NCBI GenBank assembly: GCA_011523615.1 | Contig: WTGJ01000027.1 | Span: 14,760-76,655 of the forward strand | DNA length: 61,896 nt | Origin: Chloroflexota bacterium | GTDB lineage: Bacteria; Chloroflexota; Anaerolineae; Aggregatilineales; Phototrophicaceae | Direction: 5' to 3' | Part shown: positions 34,403 to 43,173 of the stretch, piece after piece | Layout: each line of letters opens with the position of its first letter | Numbering within the stretch: the stretch's first letter is position 1 | The notes under the pieces: model-generated | Databases searched by the model: none | Seen by the model: the letters and a program-made list of their open reading frames with translations, nothing else | What the model was told of the DNA's origin: nothing | Program-made: the position numbers and the translations under genes

Positions 34403-35569
34403 ATGAGTGAACGGAACGAGGATATGACCCGCGCGCGAGCAGACTTGCTTGCCTGGAGCCGAGTGCGTGGCATCGGCCCGGGGGGCATTTCGCGGCTTCG
34501 GCGGCATTTCGGCAGTTTGCAAGATGCCTGGCAGGCTCCTGAGGCCGAATTACAGGCGAGTGGCTTGCGCAAACCGGCTGTACAAGAAGCGCTCAAAGCG
34601 CGACAACGCTTGCACATCGAAGATGAAATCAGCCAATTGGAACGGCGGCAAATCGGTTGGCTTACGATCCTGGATCCAGAGTATCCGCCCTTGCTGAAGA
34701 ACATCGCCAATCCTCCCCTGGTGCTCTACTGGCAAGGAGAGCGCGCACGTTGGCCGGATTTCGCGCTGGCCATCGTGGGCACTCGGAAAGCGAGCCGCGA
34801 TGGCTTGCAGGCAGCGCGAGAATTTGCCGGCACGATCGCAGACCAGGGCTATACCATCGTCAGTGGCCTCGCCCAGGGGATTGATGCCACCGCCCATGAA
34901 GCGGCCTTGACCTCTCGCGGTGGGACGATTGCCGTGTTGGGCAGTGGGGTGGAGGAGATTTACCCCAAACGCAATCGACCGCTGGCGGAGCGCATCCAGG
35001 ATAACGGAATGGTGATCAGCGAATTCGCGCCGAAAGTTAAGCCGGTACCCGGCAATTTCCCCTATCGCAACCGCATCATCAGCGGACTTTCTCTGGGCGT
35101 GTTGGTGGTCGAAGCACCGGCGCGGAGCGGGGCATTGAATACCGCCCAACATGCGGCAGAGCAGGGTCGGGATGTGTTTGCCGTGCCACAAAACATCTAC
35201 GCACAGGCCGGCCGGGGTTGCAATGACTTGTTGGCCGATGGCGCCTTGATCGCCCGCAATGCCCAGGATGTCTTGCACGTAATGCGGGGAAACCCGTGGT
35301 TGCGCACGGCCAGGCCGACTCAGAGAGAGGAGGACGCGCGCTCAGCATTGCGGCAAGATGAGGCGATGCCAACGATGCCGCCCCAAACGCTGAGCGAAAA
35401 TGAGCGGAGCATCTTGGAACGACTGAGCAATGCCACACAACATGTGGATGAGATTGCGCAGCAAAGCTCTTTGCCGGCGACCACGGTCAGCAGCACGCTC
35501 ACCTTATTGGAAATCAAAGGCCTGGTGGAATTGGTCGGTGCGATGCAATACCGCAAATTGAAGCCATGA
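34403..35569 (+). CDS. dprA: DNA processing protein DprA
   Basis: A 388-residue DprA/Smf, which loads RecA on single-stranded DNA taken up by transformation. An N-terminal helix-hairpin-helix-like region (RVRGIGPGGISRL) is followed by the Rossmann core with IVGTRKASRDG, VSGLAQGIDATAHEAAL, PYRNRIISGLS and VVEAPARSGALNTAQHA. A winged-helix domain ends the protein (ILERLSNATQHVDEIAQQS). The stop overlaps the start of the guanylyltransferase gene (ATGA). It is often next to topA in bacteria, and topA lies two genes downstream here. Confidence 0.95.
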   Translation: MSERNEDMTRARADLLAWSRVRGIGPGGISRLRRHFGSLQDAWQAPEAELQASGLRKPAVQEALKARQRLHIEDEISQLERRQIGWLTILDPEYPPLLKNIANPPLVLYWQGERARWPDFALAIVGTRKASRDGLQAAREFAGTIADQGYTIVSGLAQGIDATAHEAALTSRGGTIAVLGSGVEEIYPKRNRPLAERIQDNGMVISEFAPKVKPVPGNFPYRNRIISGLSLGVLVVEAPARSGALNTAQHAAEQGRDVFAVPQNIYAQAGRGCNDLLADGALIARNAQDVLHVMRGNPWLRTARPTQREEDARSALRQDEAMPTMPPQTLSENERSILERLSNATQHVDEIAQQSSLPATTVSSTLTLLEIKGLVELVGAMQYRKLKP

Positions 35570-36687
35570 GGCAGCACAACAACGAGGACCCCGACCGTTC
35601 TCAGCAAGTCCATTGTGCTTTGATCCTGGCGGGTGGCAGCGGAACGCGGCTCTGGCCGATGAGCCGTACGGAGCGCCCCAAACAACTCCTGGCGATCACT
35701 GAAGGGCGCAGCCTGTTTCGAGCCAGCATCGAGCGATTGCTCCCCATCGTTGCCGGGGAACAGATCTTTGTGGTTGCTGGGGAACAGCAGTTGCCGGCTT
35801 TGCGCGAGGAAGTGCCTTTCTTGCCAGCGGAGAATTTCATCGGCGAACCCAGTGGGAAGAATACTGCGCCGGCCACTCTGCTGGGCATGGCAGTCATTTC
35901 AGCCCGCCATCCTCAAGCAACGCTCAGTATCTTTCCCGCGGATCATCACATCCGCGATGAAGCGGGTTTCCGGTCTGCGCTGTTGGCGGCTGTTGAACTG
36001 GCGCAAAGCACCGCGGGCGGTCAAATCATCACCCTGGGGATCCAACCCACTTTCCCGGCGATTGGCTTTGGCTACTTGCAGCTCGGCCCAAAGTTGGGCG
36101 AAAAATCGGGATTTGCTTATCATCCGGTGTTGCAATTTGTTGAAAAACCAGTGGCAGAGCGCGCCCGGCAGTACTATGAAAGTGGCGCGTACCGCTGGAA
36201 TGCCGGCATGTTCGTTTGGCCACTGGCCCGAGCATGGTCGGAATTCCAGCGGGCGCAGCCGGAAGCAACGGCCCTCTTCCGACAGCTGAGTCAGGAATAT
36301 GAACGGGGCGGTGAAATTGATTTGACCGCTGCCTGGGCAAGTGTCGAGGCATTGCCGCTCGATATTGTGGTGATGGAACAGGCGGCGGACATGTGGGTGA
36401 TTCCAGTCGAATTGGGTTGGAGTGATGTCGGCAGTTGGTCCTCTGTATTTGATGTATTGCCCCGCGATGAGGCGGGAAATCATGGAAAAACCCTGGATGA
36501 AAATGGCAAGGTGCAATTTACGGCCAGTCGTGATACCCTGATACTCAGTGAAACCGCAAAGCACATCGTCGCTTTGGGCGTGAAGGATTTGGTCATCATC
36601 GAGACCGATGAGGCTTTGCTGGTATGCCATCGTGAGAGGGCGCAAGAGGTAAGATCGATCGTCAAACAGTTGTCTTTGAATGGATGA
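35566..36687 (+). CDS. manC: Mannose-1-phosphate guanylyltransferase
   Basis: A 373-residue nucleotidyltransferase that makes GDP-mannose from mannose-1-phosphate and GTP. LILAGGSGTRLWPMSR is the pyrophosphorylase signature, FIGEPSGKNTAPA and FPADHHI are further family motifs, and FVEKP and WNAGMFVW bind the sugar. There is no fused phosphomannose isomerase domain, so it is the short form. GDP-mannose could feed the glycosyltransferases elsewhere in the window. It is coupled to dprA by an ATGA overlap and is followed by the DUF5679 gene after 27 bases. Confidence 0.93.
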   Translation: MRQHNNEDPDRSQQVHCALILAGGSGTRLWPMSRTERPKQLLAITEGRSLFRASIERLLPIVAGEQIFVVAGEQQLPALREEVPFLPAENFIGEPSGKNTAPATLLGMAVISARHPQATLSIFPADHHIRDEAGFRSALLAAVELAQSTAGGQIITLGIQPTFPAIGFGYLQLGPKLGEKSGFAYHPVLQFVEKPVAERARQYYESGAYRWNAGMFVWPLARAWSEFQRAQPEATALFRQLSQEYERGGEIDLTAAWASVEALPLDIVVMEQAADMWVIPVELGWSDVGSWSSVFDVLPRDEAGNHGKTLDENGKVQFTASRDTLILSETAKHIVALGVKDLVIIETDEALLVCHRERAQEVRSIVKQLSLNG

Positions 36688-36714
36688 ATTTTAGAAAATC
36701 AACAGGAGGAAAAA

Positions 36715-36876
36715 ATGCAAGCCTATTGTGTGAAGTGCAAAGATATGCGCGATATCCAAGATGCCGAAGCGATCGTGATGAAGAATGGCCGCCCGGCCAC
36801 CCGTGGCACCTGTGGTTTCTGTGGCACTAAAATGTTCCGCATCGGGGAGACAGAAGCGCATAAGAACATGGGTTGA
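36715..36876 (+). CDS. Small DUF5679 zinc-ribbon protein
   Basis: A 53-residue protein with two CxxC pairs, YCVKCKDM and TCGFCGTKMF, separated by DAEAIVMKNGRPATRG. This is the DUF5679 pattern, presumed to bind one zinc ion. ATG at 36715 follows a very strong ribosome binding site, AGGAGGAAAAA. The same sequence pattern recurs as the N-terminal domain of the topoisomerase gene that starts 29 bases further on. The two were probably produced by duplication. Function unknown; high expression is suggested by the ribosome binding site. Confidence 0.88.
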   Translation: MQAYCVKCKDMRDIQDAEAIVMKNGRPATRGTCGFCGTKMFRIGETEAHKNMG

Positions 36877-36905
36877 ACCCGCCCCATTGACTTCATAGGT
36901 TGCCC

Positions 36906-39200
36906 ATGAGCGCTGCGTCGGCTTACTGTGTCGCTTGCAAAGAAAAACATCCGATCGTAGAAGCCGAGGCGGTATTCACTCGGGGAGGTGTACCGGCCAC
37001 CCGAGGGAAATGCGGCGTTTGTGGGAGAGGCGTTTTTCTCATGGGCCGGACGGAAGCCCACGAAGGCTTGCCCCCTCCCACGGTGTTCCCAACTAAAACC
37101 AAAAAAAACAAGAAGAAAACCAGGCGGAACGCGCGCGGATTGCGGAAGCGACGGGGCAATCTGGTCATCGTCGAATCACCGACCAAGGCGCGCAGCATGA
37201 GCGGGATATTGGGGGCCAGCTATCGCGTGCAGGCTTCCCTGGGGCACGTGCGTGATTTGTTGACCAGCCAGCTCTCCGTCGATGTCGAAAATGGCTTCCG
37301 CCCGAAATACCGCGTCCCCAACCCAAAACGCGAGATCGTGAAACGTTTGAAAGCGCAATCTTCGCATGCCGAACGGATCTTCCTGGCGACTGATCCCGAT
37401 CGTGAAGGGGAAGCCATCGCCTGGCACCTCACGGAAGCGGCGGAAATGGATGCTGAGCGCGTCCAGCGGGTCGTGTTTCATGAAATCACAGCGGATGCCG
37501 TCCACGCCGCATTCGCGCAGCCGCGATCCTTGAATGCTGACCTCATCGATGCCCAACAAGCGCGTCGCATTCTGGATCGCCTCGTGGGATACAACATCAC
37601 CGAACTGCTCTGGCGAAAAATGGATAGTGGCTTGAGCGCGGGTCGCGTGCAAAGCGTTGCCTTGCGCATGGTGGTGGAACGTGAGCGAGCTATTGCGGCA
37701 TTCCAGCCGGAGGAATCCTGGACGATAGAGGTGCTGTTGGAAAAGACGGCCCCACCACAAGGTCAGACGTGGAAAATGTTAGCGAGCCTGCGCGAATTCC
37801 AGCAGCAGTCTCTGGAACTGAAGCGGGAAGTGGATGTGTTGCCGCATCTGCACAATTTGGAGCAGGCGACCTATCTGGTACAAAGGGTCAAAAAGGGGAA
37901 GAGGAAGCGGCGCCCGAGCGCACCCTTCACCACCAGCTCCTTGCAACAAGAAGCCTCCAGTCGCTTGGGTTTTGGCGTTCGCAAAACGATGTCGGTCGCC
38001 CAACAGTTGTATGAAGGGATCGCGCTGGAAAGCGGTAAGCAGGTCGGCCTGATCACCTACATGCGCACCGATAGCGTCCATGTGGCGCAATCGGCTCAGC
38101 GAGAGGCGAGAGAATATGTAGCGAAGCGCTTTGGTATCGACCACCGGCCGAAGCGGCCCCCCACCTACCGCACTCGGGCCAGAGCAGCCCAGGAAGCGCA
38201 CGAAGCCATCCGACCGACTGCCGTTTCGCGAACTCCCGAATCATTGCAAGCCCATTTGGCGCCGGAACAATATGAACTGTATCGCTTGATCTGGCGCCGC
38301 TTTTTGGCCAGTCAGATGTCGGCAGCAGAATACGGAACCATGCAAGTGGAGATCGCTGCCGGGGGAGCGGGCGTAGATCCTGCGCCATATGCGCTCCGAT
38401 GGAGCGGGAGCCAGCTGAGATTCGCCGGTTTCCTGGCTTTGCTGGGAACGGAAAAAGAGAGAACGGAACCCTTGCCACTTCTGGAAGAGGGGGATCGGTT
38501 GACCCAGGTTGCCGTAATTCCGGAGCAACACTTCAGCCAACCGCCGCCACGTTACAGTGAGGCGACGCTGGTCCGCGAGTTGGAGGAAAGTGGCATTGGC
38601 CGGCCGAGCACCTATGCACCGACGATCACGGTGTTGCAGCAGCGTGAATACATCGTTCGCGAAGGGACGCGCATCCAACCGACCGAAATCGGCATACGAG
38701 TCTGCGATCGCCTGGTAGAATTCTTTCCCGAAATCGTGGATGTGACGTTCACGGCTCGTTTGGAAGACGAATTGGATGAGATCGCCAGCGGGAAGCAGGG
38801 CATGCAACCGATGCTGGAGAAATTCTACAGCCCTTTTGCAGAGTCGCTTTGCTATGCTCAAGAACACATGCCCGTCGAAGAACGGCTGGCGGAAGCGTTG
38901 GGTCGACCCTGTCCAGAATGCGGGCGGGGCGATGCGCTGATTTTGCGGCGCGGCCGCTTCGGCCGCTTCATCGGCTGTCGGCATTATCCAGATTGTTCTT
39001 ACACAGAAGCATTTTATGAAACCGTCGGCCCCTGCCCTTTGTGCCACGAAGAGCATGGGGGGCTGTTGCAGAAACGGCAAACCCGCAAGAAAAGACGGTT
39101 CTATGGCTGCTCGCGCTATCCTGAATGCGACTATATTACCTGGAAAGCGCCGGAAGAGGGGGCAACAGCGGTGCCTGCCCTGAATCACGCCGGTAAATAG
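36906..39200 (+). CDS. topA: DNA topoisomerase I with fused N-terminal DUF5679-like zinc ribbon
   Basis: A 764-residue type IA topoisomerase, which relaxes negative supercoils. The first 50 residues are an added zinc ribbon (YCVACKEKH, GKCGVCGRGVF) joined by a lysine/arginine-rich linker at 62-84. The TOPRIM domain begins NLVIVESPTKARSM near residue 85 and has the metal motif ATDPDREGEAIAWH. The active-site tyrosine is in GLITYMRTDSVHV. Two C-terminal zinc ribbons contain CPECGRGD and CPLCHEEH. ATG at 36906 is preferred over the TTG at 36900. The extra N-terminal ribbon matches the adjacent free DUF5679 protein. Confidence 0.95.
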   Translation: MSAASAYCVACKEKHPIVEAEAVFTRGGVPATRGKCGVCGRGVFLMGRTEAHEGLPPPTVFPTKTKKNKKKTRRNARGLRKRRGNLVIVESPTKARSMSGILGASYRVQASLGHVRDLLTSQLSVDVENGFRPKYRVPNPKREIVKRLKAQSSHAERIFLATDPDREGEAIAWHLTEAAEMDAERVQRVVFHEITADAVHAAFAQPRSLNADLIDAQQARRILDRLVGYNITELLWRKMDSGLSAGRVQSVALRMVVERERAIAAFQPEESWTIEVLLEKTAPPQGQTWKMLASLREFQQQSLELKREVDVLPHLHNLEQATYLVQRVKKGKRKRRPSAPFTTSSLQQEASSRLGFGVRKTMSVAQQLYEGIALESGKQVGLITYMRTDSVHVAQSAQREAREYVAKRFGIDHRPKRPPTYRTRARAAQEAHEAIRPTAVSRTPESLQAHLAPEQYELYRLIWRRFLASQMSAAEYGTMQVEIAAGGAGVDPAPYALRWSGSQLRFAGFLALLGTEKERTEPLPLLEEGDRLTQVAVIPEQHFSQPPPRYSEATLVRELEESGIGRPSTYAPTITVLQQREYIVREGTRIQPTEIGIRVCDRLVEFFPEIVDVTFTARLEDELDEIASGKQGMQPMLEKFYSPFAESLCYAQEHMPVEERLAEALGRPCPECGRGDALILRRGRFGRFIGCRHYPDCSYTEAFYETVGPCPLCHEEHGGLLQKRQTRKKRRFYGCSRYPECDYITWKAPEEGATAVPALNHAGK

Positions 39201-39261
39201 CGCCGTTTTCCATTTACCATACAATGCAGAAAAGCCCTAGATCATTGAGGGGAGATTCCCC

Positions 39262-40515
39262 ATGAATCGGTTGCGCAGCTTTGGTTCTGGTTTGGTGGGC
39301 TCTGTGGTTCGCATCATGCCCCTGTTGCTCGTGTTTTTGCTGGGTCTGATCTGGGCTTACAACATCGCGCCTGTGTGGTTTTACGATGCCCATCCCAGCC
39401 AATTGGAGCAATCCTGGCAGGACAACTGGGTCACGCTCGTCAACGATCGGTATGTAGCGGGGAGTGTGGATGGAGCGGAGCTTCAACAGTTATTGCAGGC
39501 GGTGGATGCGCCCGATGAAATCGCCACCCGCCTCGACCTGTCGCCAGGTTTGATCGACCTGGCCAAACAAGCCGCGCCGGGAGCGGCGCCGGCGCCGGCC
39601 CGAGGAACTTTGTTGGGCGATATCTGGAATGTGTGGCTGCAGGTGCTGATCTTTGGCTGCCTCTTGCTGGTGTACCAATTCAGCCGCGGTTCCGCAGCGA
39701 CCCGCATGTTGAGCCAGGCATCGCTTTGGGGGCGACTGGGTGGGCGCGGCTGGCCTGGATTCCTGCGCATCCCTTCGTTCCATTTGCCGCGCTTTCGGCT
39801 TCCCTTCCGCCAAAATTCGCCGGGTTCAGTACCCAGTGCGGATGTGTCAGCCTACGGGGCAACAGCAAGCCACATGACGCCACCATCGGCAGGAGCGGTA
39901 CCGGCTCGAGCATCCAGCCGGGCCATGATGGGCCCTTTGCTCCGTCAGGAGACGCGCTATGCCTTCGGCATGGGTGAGTATGATGAATCTTTCGCCATTG
40001 AAGATGAATATGATAACTTTCTCGGTGAGTGCGGTGCCGCGGTGACCGAAACCATCGGCGTCAATGACCCTAAAGCGGCGGCGATCGAAGTCTGGTTGTT
40101 CGACAAAGAAGATTTCGTTCGCACGCTCACCCACGTCTTCGCGACGCAACACGCCATCAATGACCCGGTCCTGCGCCAAAGACTCGAGCCAAAAGTGGCC
40201 GATGGAGCATTGCTGTTGGCGCAAGAAGGGGCGACCACCGTGTTGGAGACGCGTGCTTTGCGCCTGGAGGTTCGCATCACCGAACTGGTCTACGGTAGGG
40301 ACGATCTCCCAACCAACAGCCATTTTGACCAGATCGGTCTGGAATTGCAGGTCTACCATAAGGAAGGGGTGGGCGTCGCCAGCCACATCCCCGCCTCGAT
40401 AGGGCAAGAGCCATTGTCCCCCGCTGCCATGACCGAAGGTGAAGGAAGCATCGCCGCCCAGGCGGGATACTATGACCCTTTTGATGGCACGGGAGATTTT
40501 TCTTCGGTCGGTTGA
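39262..40515 (+). CDS. Uncharacterised two-TM membrane protein
   Basis: A 417-residue protein I do not recognise. Helices lie near residues 17-35 and 122-142, with a short external loop of about 85 residues between them. The rest is cytoplasmic: a Pro/Arg-rich segment (about 155-235) and then an alpha/beta domain containing EDEYDNFLGECGAAV and EVWLFDKEDFVRTLTHVFA. It looks like conserved Chloroflexota proteins of unknown function. The ATG follows GGGGAG. It stands 61 bases downstream of topA and 24 bases upstream of the luciferase-like gene. Confidence 0.75.
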   Translation: MNRLRSFGSGLVGSVVRIMPLLLVFLLGLIWAYNIAPVWFYDAHPSQLEQSWQDNWVTLVNDRYVAGSVDGAELQQLLQAVDAPDEIATRLDLSPGLIDLAKQAAPGAAPAPARGTLLGDIWNVWLQVLIFGCLLLVYQFSRGSAATRMLSQASLWGRLGGRGWPGFLRIPSFHLPRFRLPFRQNSPGSVPSADVSAYGATASHMTPPSAGAVPARASSRAMMGPLLRQETRYAFGMGEYDESFAIEDEYDNFLGECGAAVTETIGVNDPKAAAIEVWLFDKEDFVRTLTHVFATQHAINDPVLRQRLEPKVADGALLLAQEGATTVLETRALRLEVRITELVYGRDDLPTNSHFDQIGLELQVYHKEGVGVASHIPASIGQEPLSPAAMTEGEGSIAAQAGYYDPFDGTGDFSSVG

Positions 40516-40539
40516 CGAGCCAGTGCGCGGGGGAATCCA

Positions 40540-41565
40540 TTGCGTTTCGATGCCACCCTGATTCCGCCCAGTTTGCGACAGGCGGGGGAGATCGCTCGCG
40601 CGGCGGAGGAAGTGGGTTTTGCCGGGGTGTGGACGGTGGATACGGCCCACAACCCCTTCTTGCCGCTGGCCCTGGCTGCTGCTGAAACGCACCGCATCCA
40701 ACTCGGGACGGCGATCGCCGTCGCTTTTCCGCGCAGCCCCATGGTTATGGCACAGATTGCCTGGGATTTGGCCGAACAATCGCAGGGTCGCTTCATTTTG
40801 GGTTTGGGCACCCAGGTTCGAGCGCACATCGTTCGGCGGTTCAGCTCAGAGTGGGGGCCGCCGGTCGCCAAATTGAGGGATTATCTGGCGGCCTTGCGCA
40901 GCATCTGGCAAACCTGGCAAGAGGGCGGAAGATTGAATCATGTGGGGGAATTCTATCGCCATACCTTGATGACACCGTTCTTCACGCCGAAACCGATGCC
41001 CTTTGCGGAGATCCCAATTTATATCGCCGGTGTCAATCAGGGGCTGGCGGCCCTTGCGGGAGAGGTCTGCCAGGGATTTCACGTGCATCCTTTCCATACG
41101 ATCCCCTATTTGGACCAGGTGGTGATCCCGAGTATCGCCGAGGGAGCAGCGAAGGCCGGACGCAATCCAGCAGAGGTGTCGTTGTGTTGCGGTTGTTTTG
41201 TGATTACGGGCAGCAGCCGCGCCGAAATCGAGATCAATCGAGAGCGAGTGCGGGAACAGATCGCTTTCTATGCCAGTACGCCGAGTTACGCCGTTGTCCT
41301 GCGCATCCATGGCCGGGAAGACCTGGCGAAGCGGCTCTCGCAAATGGTGCGGGAAGGTCGCTGGCAGGAGCTGCCCGGGCAGATATCGGATGACTTTTTG
41401 GCGGAGGTGGTCGTCGAAGCGCCGCCGGATGAACTGGCTGGCAGATTGCGGGAACGTTGCGCCGGGCGCTTGCAGCGAGTCGGTTATTATTTTCCTTATG
41501 ACCCGGCAGAAAGCACTAAGGAAGCGCTCTGGCGGGCGGCCGTAGAGGAATTCGCCCATGACTGA
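40540..41565 (+). CDS. Luciferase-like (LLM) F420-dependent oxidoreductase
   Basis: A 341-residue TIM-barrel of the bacterial luciferase-like family, closest by pattern to the TIGR03617 F420-type group. Recognisable segments are AEEVGFAGVWTVDTAHNPFLPLALAA, RIQLGTAIAVAFPRSPMVMAQIAWDLAEQS split by normal spacing, and FILGLGTQV. These enzymes transfer hydride from F420H2 or FMNH2; the substrate is unknown. The TTG at 40540 has GGGGG six bases upstream and is the only sensible start. The stop overlaps the M20 peptidase gene by eight bases. Confidence 0.85.
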   Translation: MRFDATLIPPSLRQAGEIARAAEEVGFAGVWTVDTAHNPFLPLALAAAETHRIQLGTAIAVAFPRSPMVMAQIAWDLAEQSQGRFILGLGTQVRAHIVRRFSSEWGPPVAKLRDYLAALRSIWQTWQEGGRLNHVGEFYRHTLMTPFFTPKPMPFAEIPIYIAGVNQGLAALAGEVCQGFHVHPFHTIPYLDQVVIPSIAEGAAKAGRNPAEVSLCCGCFVITGSSRAEIEINRERVREQIAFYASTPSYAVVLRIHGREDLAKRLSQMVREGRWQELPGQISDDFLAEVVVEAPPDELAGRLRERCAGRLQRVGYYFPYDPAESTKEALWRAAVEEFAHD

Positions 41566-42967
41566 TGGAGATTTGCTGCAGGATCGCCGGCAATACGTCG
41601 CCGATAGCGAAAACCGCTTTGTGGAAGAACTCTGCGAGCTCTTGCGGATTCCCAGCATCAGCACACGAGCCGAACACGCCGCAGATGTCGCACGCGCTGC
41701 CCGCTGGATCGCGGAGAAGATGCGCAGGGCGGGTTTGGAAGCAGTCGAAGTGATCACCAAGGAAGGACAGTGCCCGCTGGTGTATGGTGAATGGCTGGGT
41801 GCGGGGCCGCAGGCTCCTACCGTCCTGTTTTATTGCCATTACGACGTGCAGCCTGCATTCCTGGCGGATGGGTGGCGGAGCGATCCGTTCCAGCCGGTCA
41901 TTCGAGACGGCAAGCTCTACGCAAGGGGTGCAGTCGATAGCAAGAGCCACGTCATGATTCAGCTCCATGCCGTGGAGGCGGCTTTGGCAAAAGGTGCCTT
42001 GCCCATCAATGTCAAGTATCTCTTCGAAGGCGAAGAAGAGAGCAGTGGCGCGCACATCCTTTCTTTCGTCCGCGAGCAACCACAGAAGCTCCATGCGGAT
42101 TATGCAGTCGCCAGTGATGGCAGCATGCCGGATCGCGGGCAACCGGCCCTGGTCTATGCGCTGCGTGGAATCGTGAGTTGCGAATTGCGCGTGCAGGGGC
42201 CCGCGCGCGATCTACACAGCGGGCATTATGGGGGCAATGTGCACAACCCCGCACAGGCACTCTGCGAGATTCTGGCACAACTCCACGATGAAAATAGCAC
42301 CGTAACTGTGCCAGGTTTCTACGATCAGGTCATCGAGTTGGGAGAAACGGAAAGAGCGGAATTGGCCCAAGCATTGCCCTGGATTGAGCGCGAGTGGCAT
42401 GAAGTGACCGAAGCGCCGCAAGCCTGGGGGGAAAGCGACTACAATTTGCATGAGCGCACCGGCGCACGACCCACGTTGGAGATCAACGGAATTGCCGGCG
42501 GTTATGCCGAGGAAGGCTTCAAGACGGTGCTGCCCGCTCAGGCGATCGCCAAAATCAGCTGTCGATTGGTGGCGCGGCAGGAACCGGCTCAGATCTTGCG
42601 CCTGCTAGCCGATCACATCGCGCGGCTCACACCCCCCACCGTGACGAGCGAGCTGCGGAGCGCGGGTTACGGGGAACCCGCCGTGGTCCTGGAATTGGGA
42701 ACGGCCGTGATGGAAGCCGCTTTGACCGCTTATGAACGGGCCTGGGGGAAGAAGCCCCTCTTGTTGAGGGAAGGGGGCAGCATCCCCATCGTCGCCAGTT
42801 TTGAGCGTGAACTTGGCCTGCCCATGGCGTTGATGCCTTTCGGTTACAAAGGCTGCGGCGCTCATGGCCCGAATGAACATGTCTACCTGGATATGGTTCA
42901 AAAAGGCATCCACACGATGCTGCATTTCTATGATGAACTCGCCAGGCAACATGCAGCAGCCGTTTGA
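41558..42967 (+). CDS. M20 family dipeptidase (CNDP/ArgE-like)
   Basis: A 469-residue di-zinc peptidase. The metal ligands and catalytic residues appear in FYCHYDVQPA, YARGAVDSKSHVM (bridging Asp), FEGEEESSG (catalytic Glu pair) and VASDGSM. The inserted dimerisation domain holds RDLHSGHYGG with its histidine. The late GAHGPNEHVYLDM carries the last zinc ligand. In the usual ARGASDDKG motif the DDK is DSK here. It probably cleaves dipeptides or acylated amino acids in the cytoplasm. The start overlaps the preceding gene, and lysC regulation begins just after its stop. Confidence 0.9.
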   Translation: MTDGDLLQDRRQYVADSENRFVEELCELLRIPSISTRAEHAADVARAARWIAEKMRRAGLEAVEVITKEGQCPLVYGEWLGAGPQAPTVLFYCHYDVQPAFLADGWRSDPFQPVIRDGKLYARGAVDSKSHVMIQLHAVEAALAKGALPINVKYLFEGEEESSGAHILSFVREQPQKLHADYAVASDGSMPDRGQPALVYALRGIVSCELRVQGPARDLHSGHYGGNVHNPAQALCEILAQLHDENSTVTVPGFYDQVIELGETERAELAQALPWIEREWHEVTEAPQAWGESDYNLHERTGARPTLEINGIAGGYAEEGFKTVLPAQAIAKISCRLVARQEPAQILRLLADHIARLTPPTVTSELRSAGYGEPAVVLELGTAVMEAALTAYERAWGKKPLLLREGGSIPIVASFERELGLPMALMPFGYKGCGAHGPNEHVYLDMVQKGIHTMLHFYDELARQHAAAV

Positions 42968-42992
42968 CTTTTTCCATCGCCTGGGTTAAGAT
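42964..42992 (+). promoter_or_regulatory. Promoter of the lysC leader
   Basis: TTGACT (42964-42969) and TAAGAT (42987-42992) are separated by 17 bases. The -35 lies over the M20 peptidase stop codon, and transcription would begin near 42999, at the start of the structured leader. Confidence 0.65.
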
Positions 42993-42998
42993 GCGCCG

Positions 42999-43147
42999 AG
43001 TCTTTGAGGTAGAGATGGCACGAATCTTGCGGATGTCCACGAGTCGAATGACTACCGGTGAAACCGCCGAAGGATGCCGCACGACTTAGCTCAAAAGGCA
43101 GAACGAGTTGCGAGCGTGTGGATCGAGCAGACCACACGCTTTTTTTA
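42999..43147 (+). promoter_or_regulatory. Structured lysC leader: candidate lysine-riboswitch-like attenuator
   Basis: The leader between the lysC promoter and ATG contains GAGGTAGAG at 43006-43014 and GGTGAAACCGCCGAAGG near 43057-43073. Both resemble conserved pieces of the lysine (L box) aptamer, which commonly precedes aspartate kinase. CTTTGAG (43002-43008) can pair with CTCAAAAG (43090-43097) with one bulge, closing an element of only about 100 bases. A known L box is near 170 bases, and the usual long P4 and P5 arms do not fit. It could be a shortened variant, another aptamer, or a peptide-free attenuator. Confidence 0.5.
43114..43146 (+). terminator. Strong intrinsic terminator in the lysC leader
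   Basis: GCGTGTGG (43114-43121) pairs perfectly with CCACACGC (43132-43139) around a 10-base loop and is followed by seven T. It ends 27 bases before the lysC ATG, so it must be avoided for expression. Confidence 0.85.
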
Positions 43148-43173
43148 TGCGCTGAGGGGAGAACGATCAAGAC

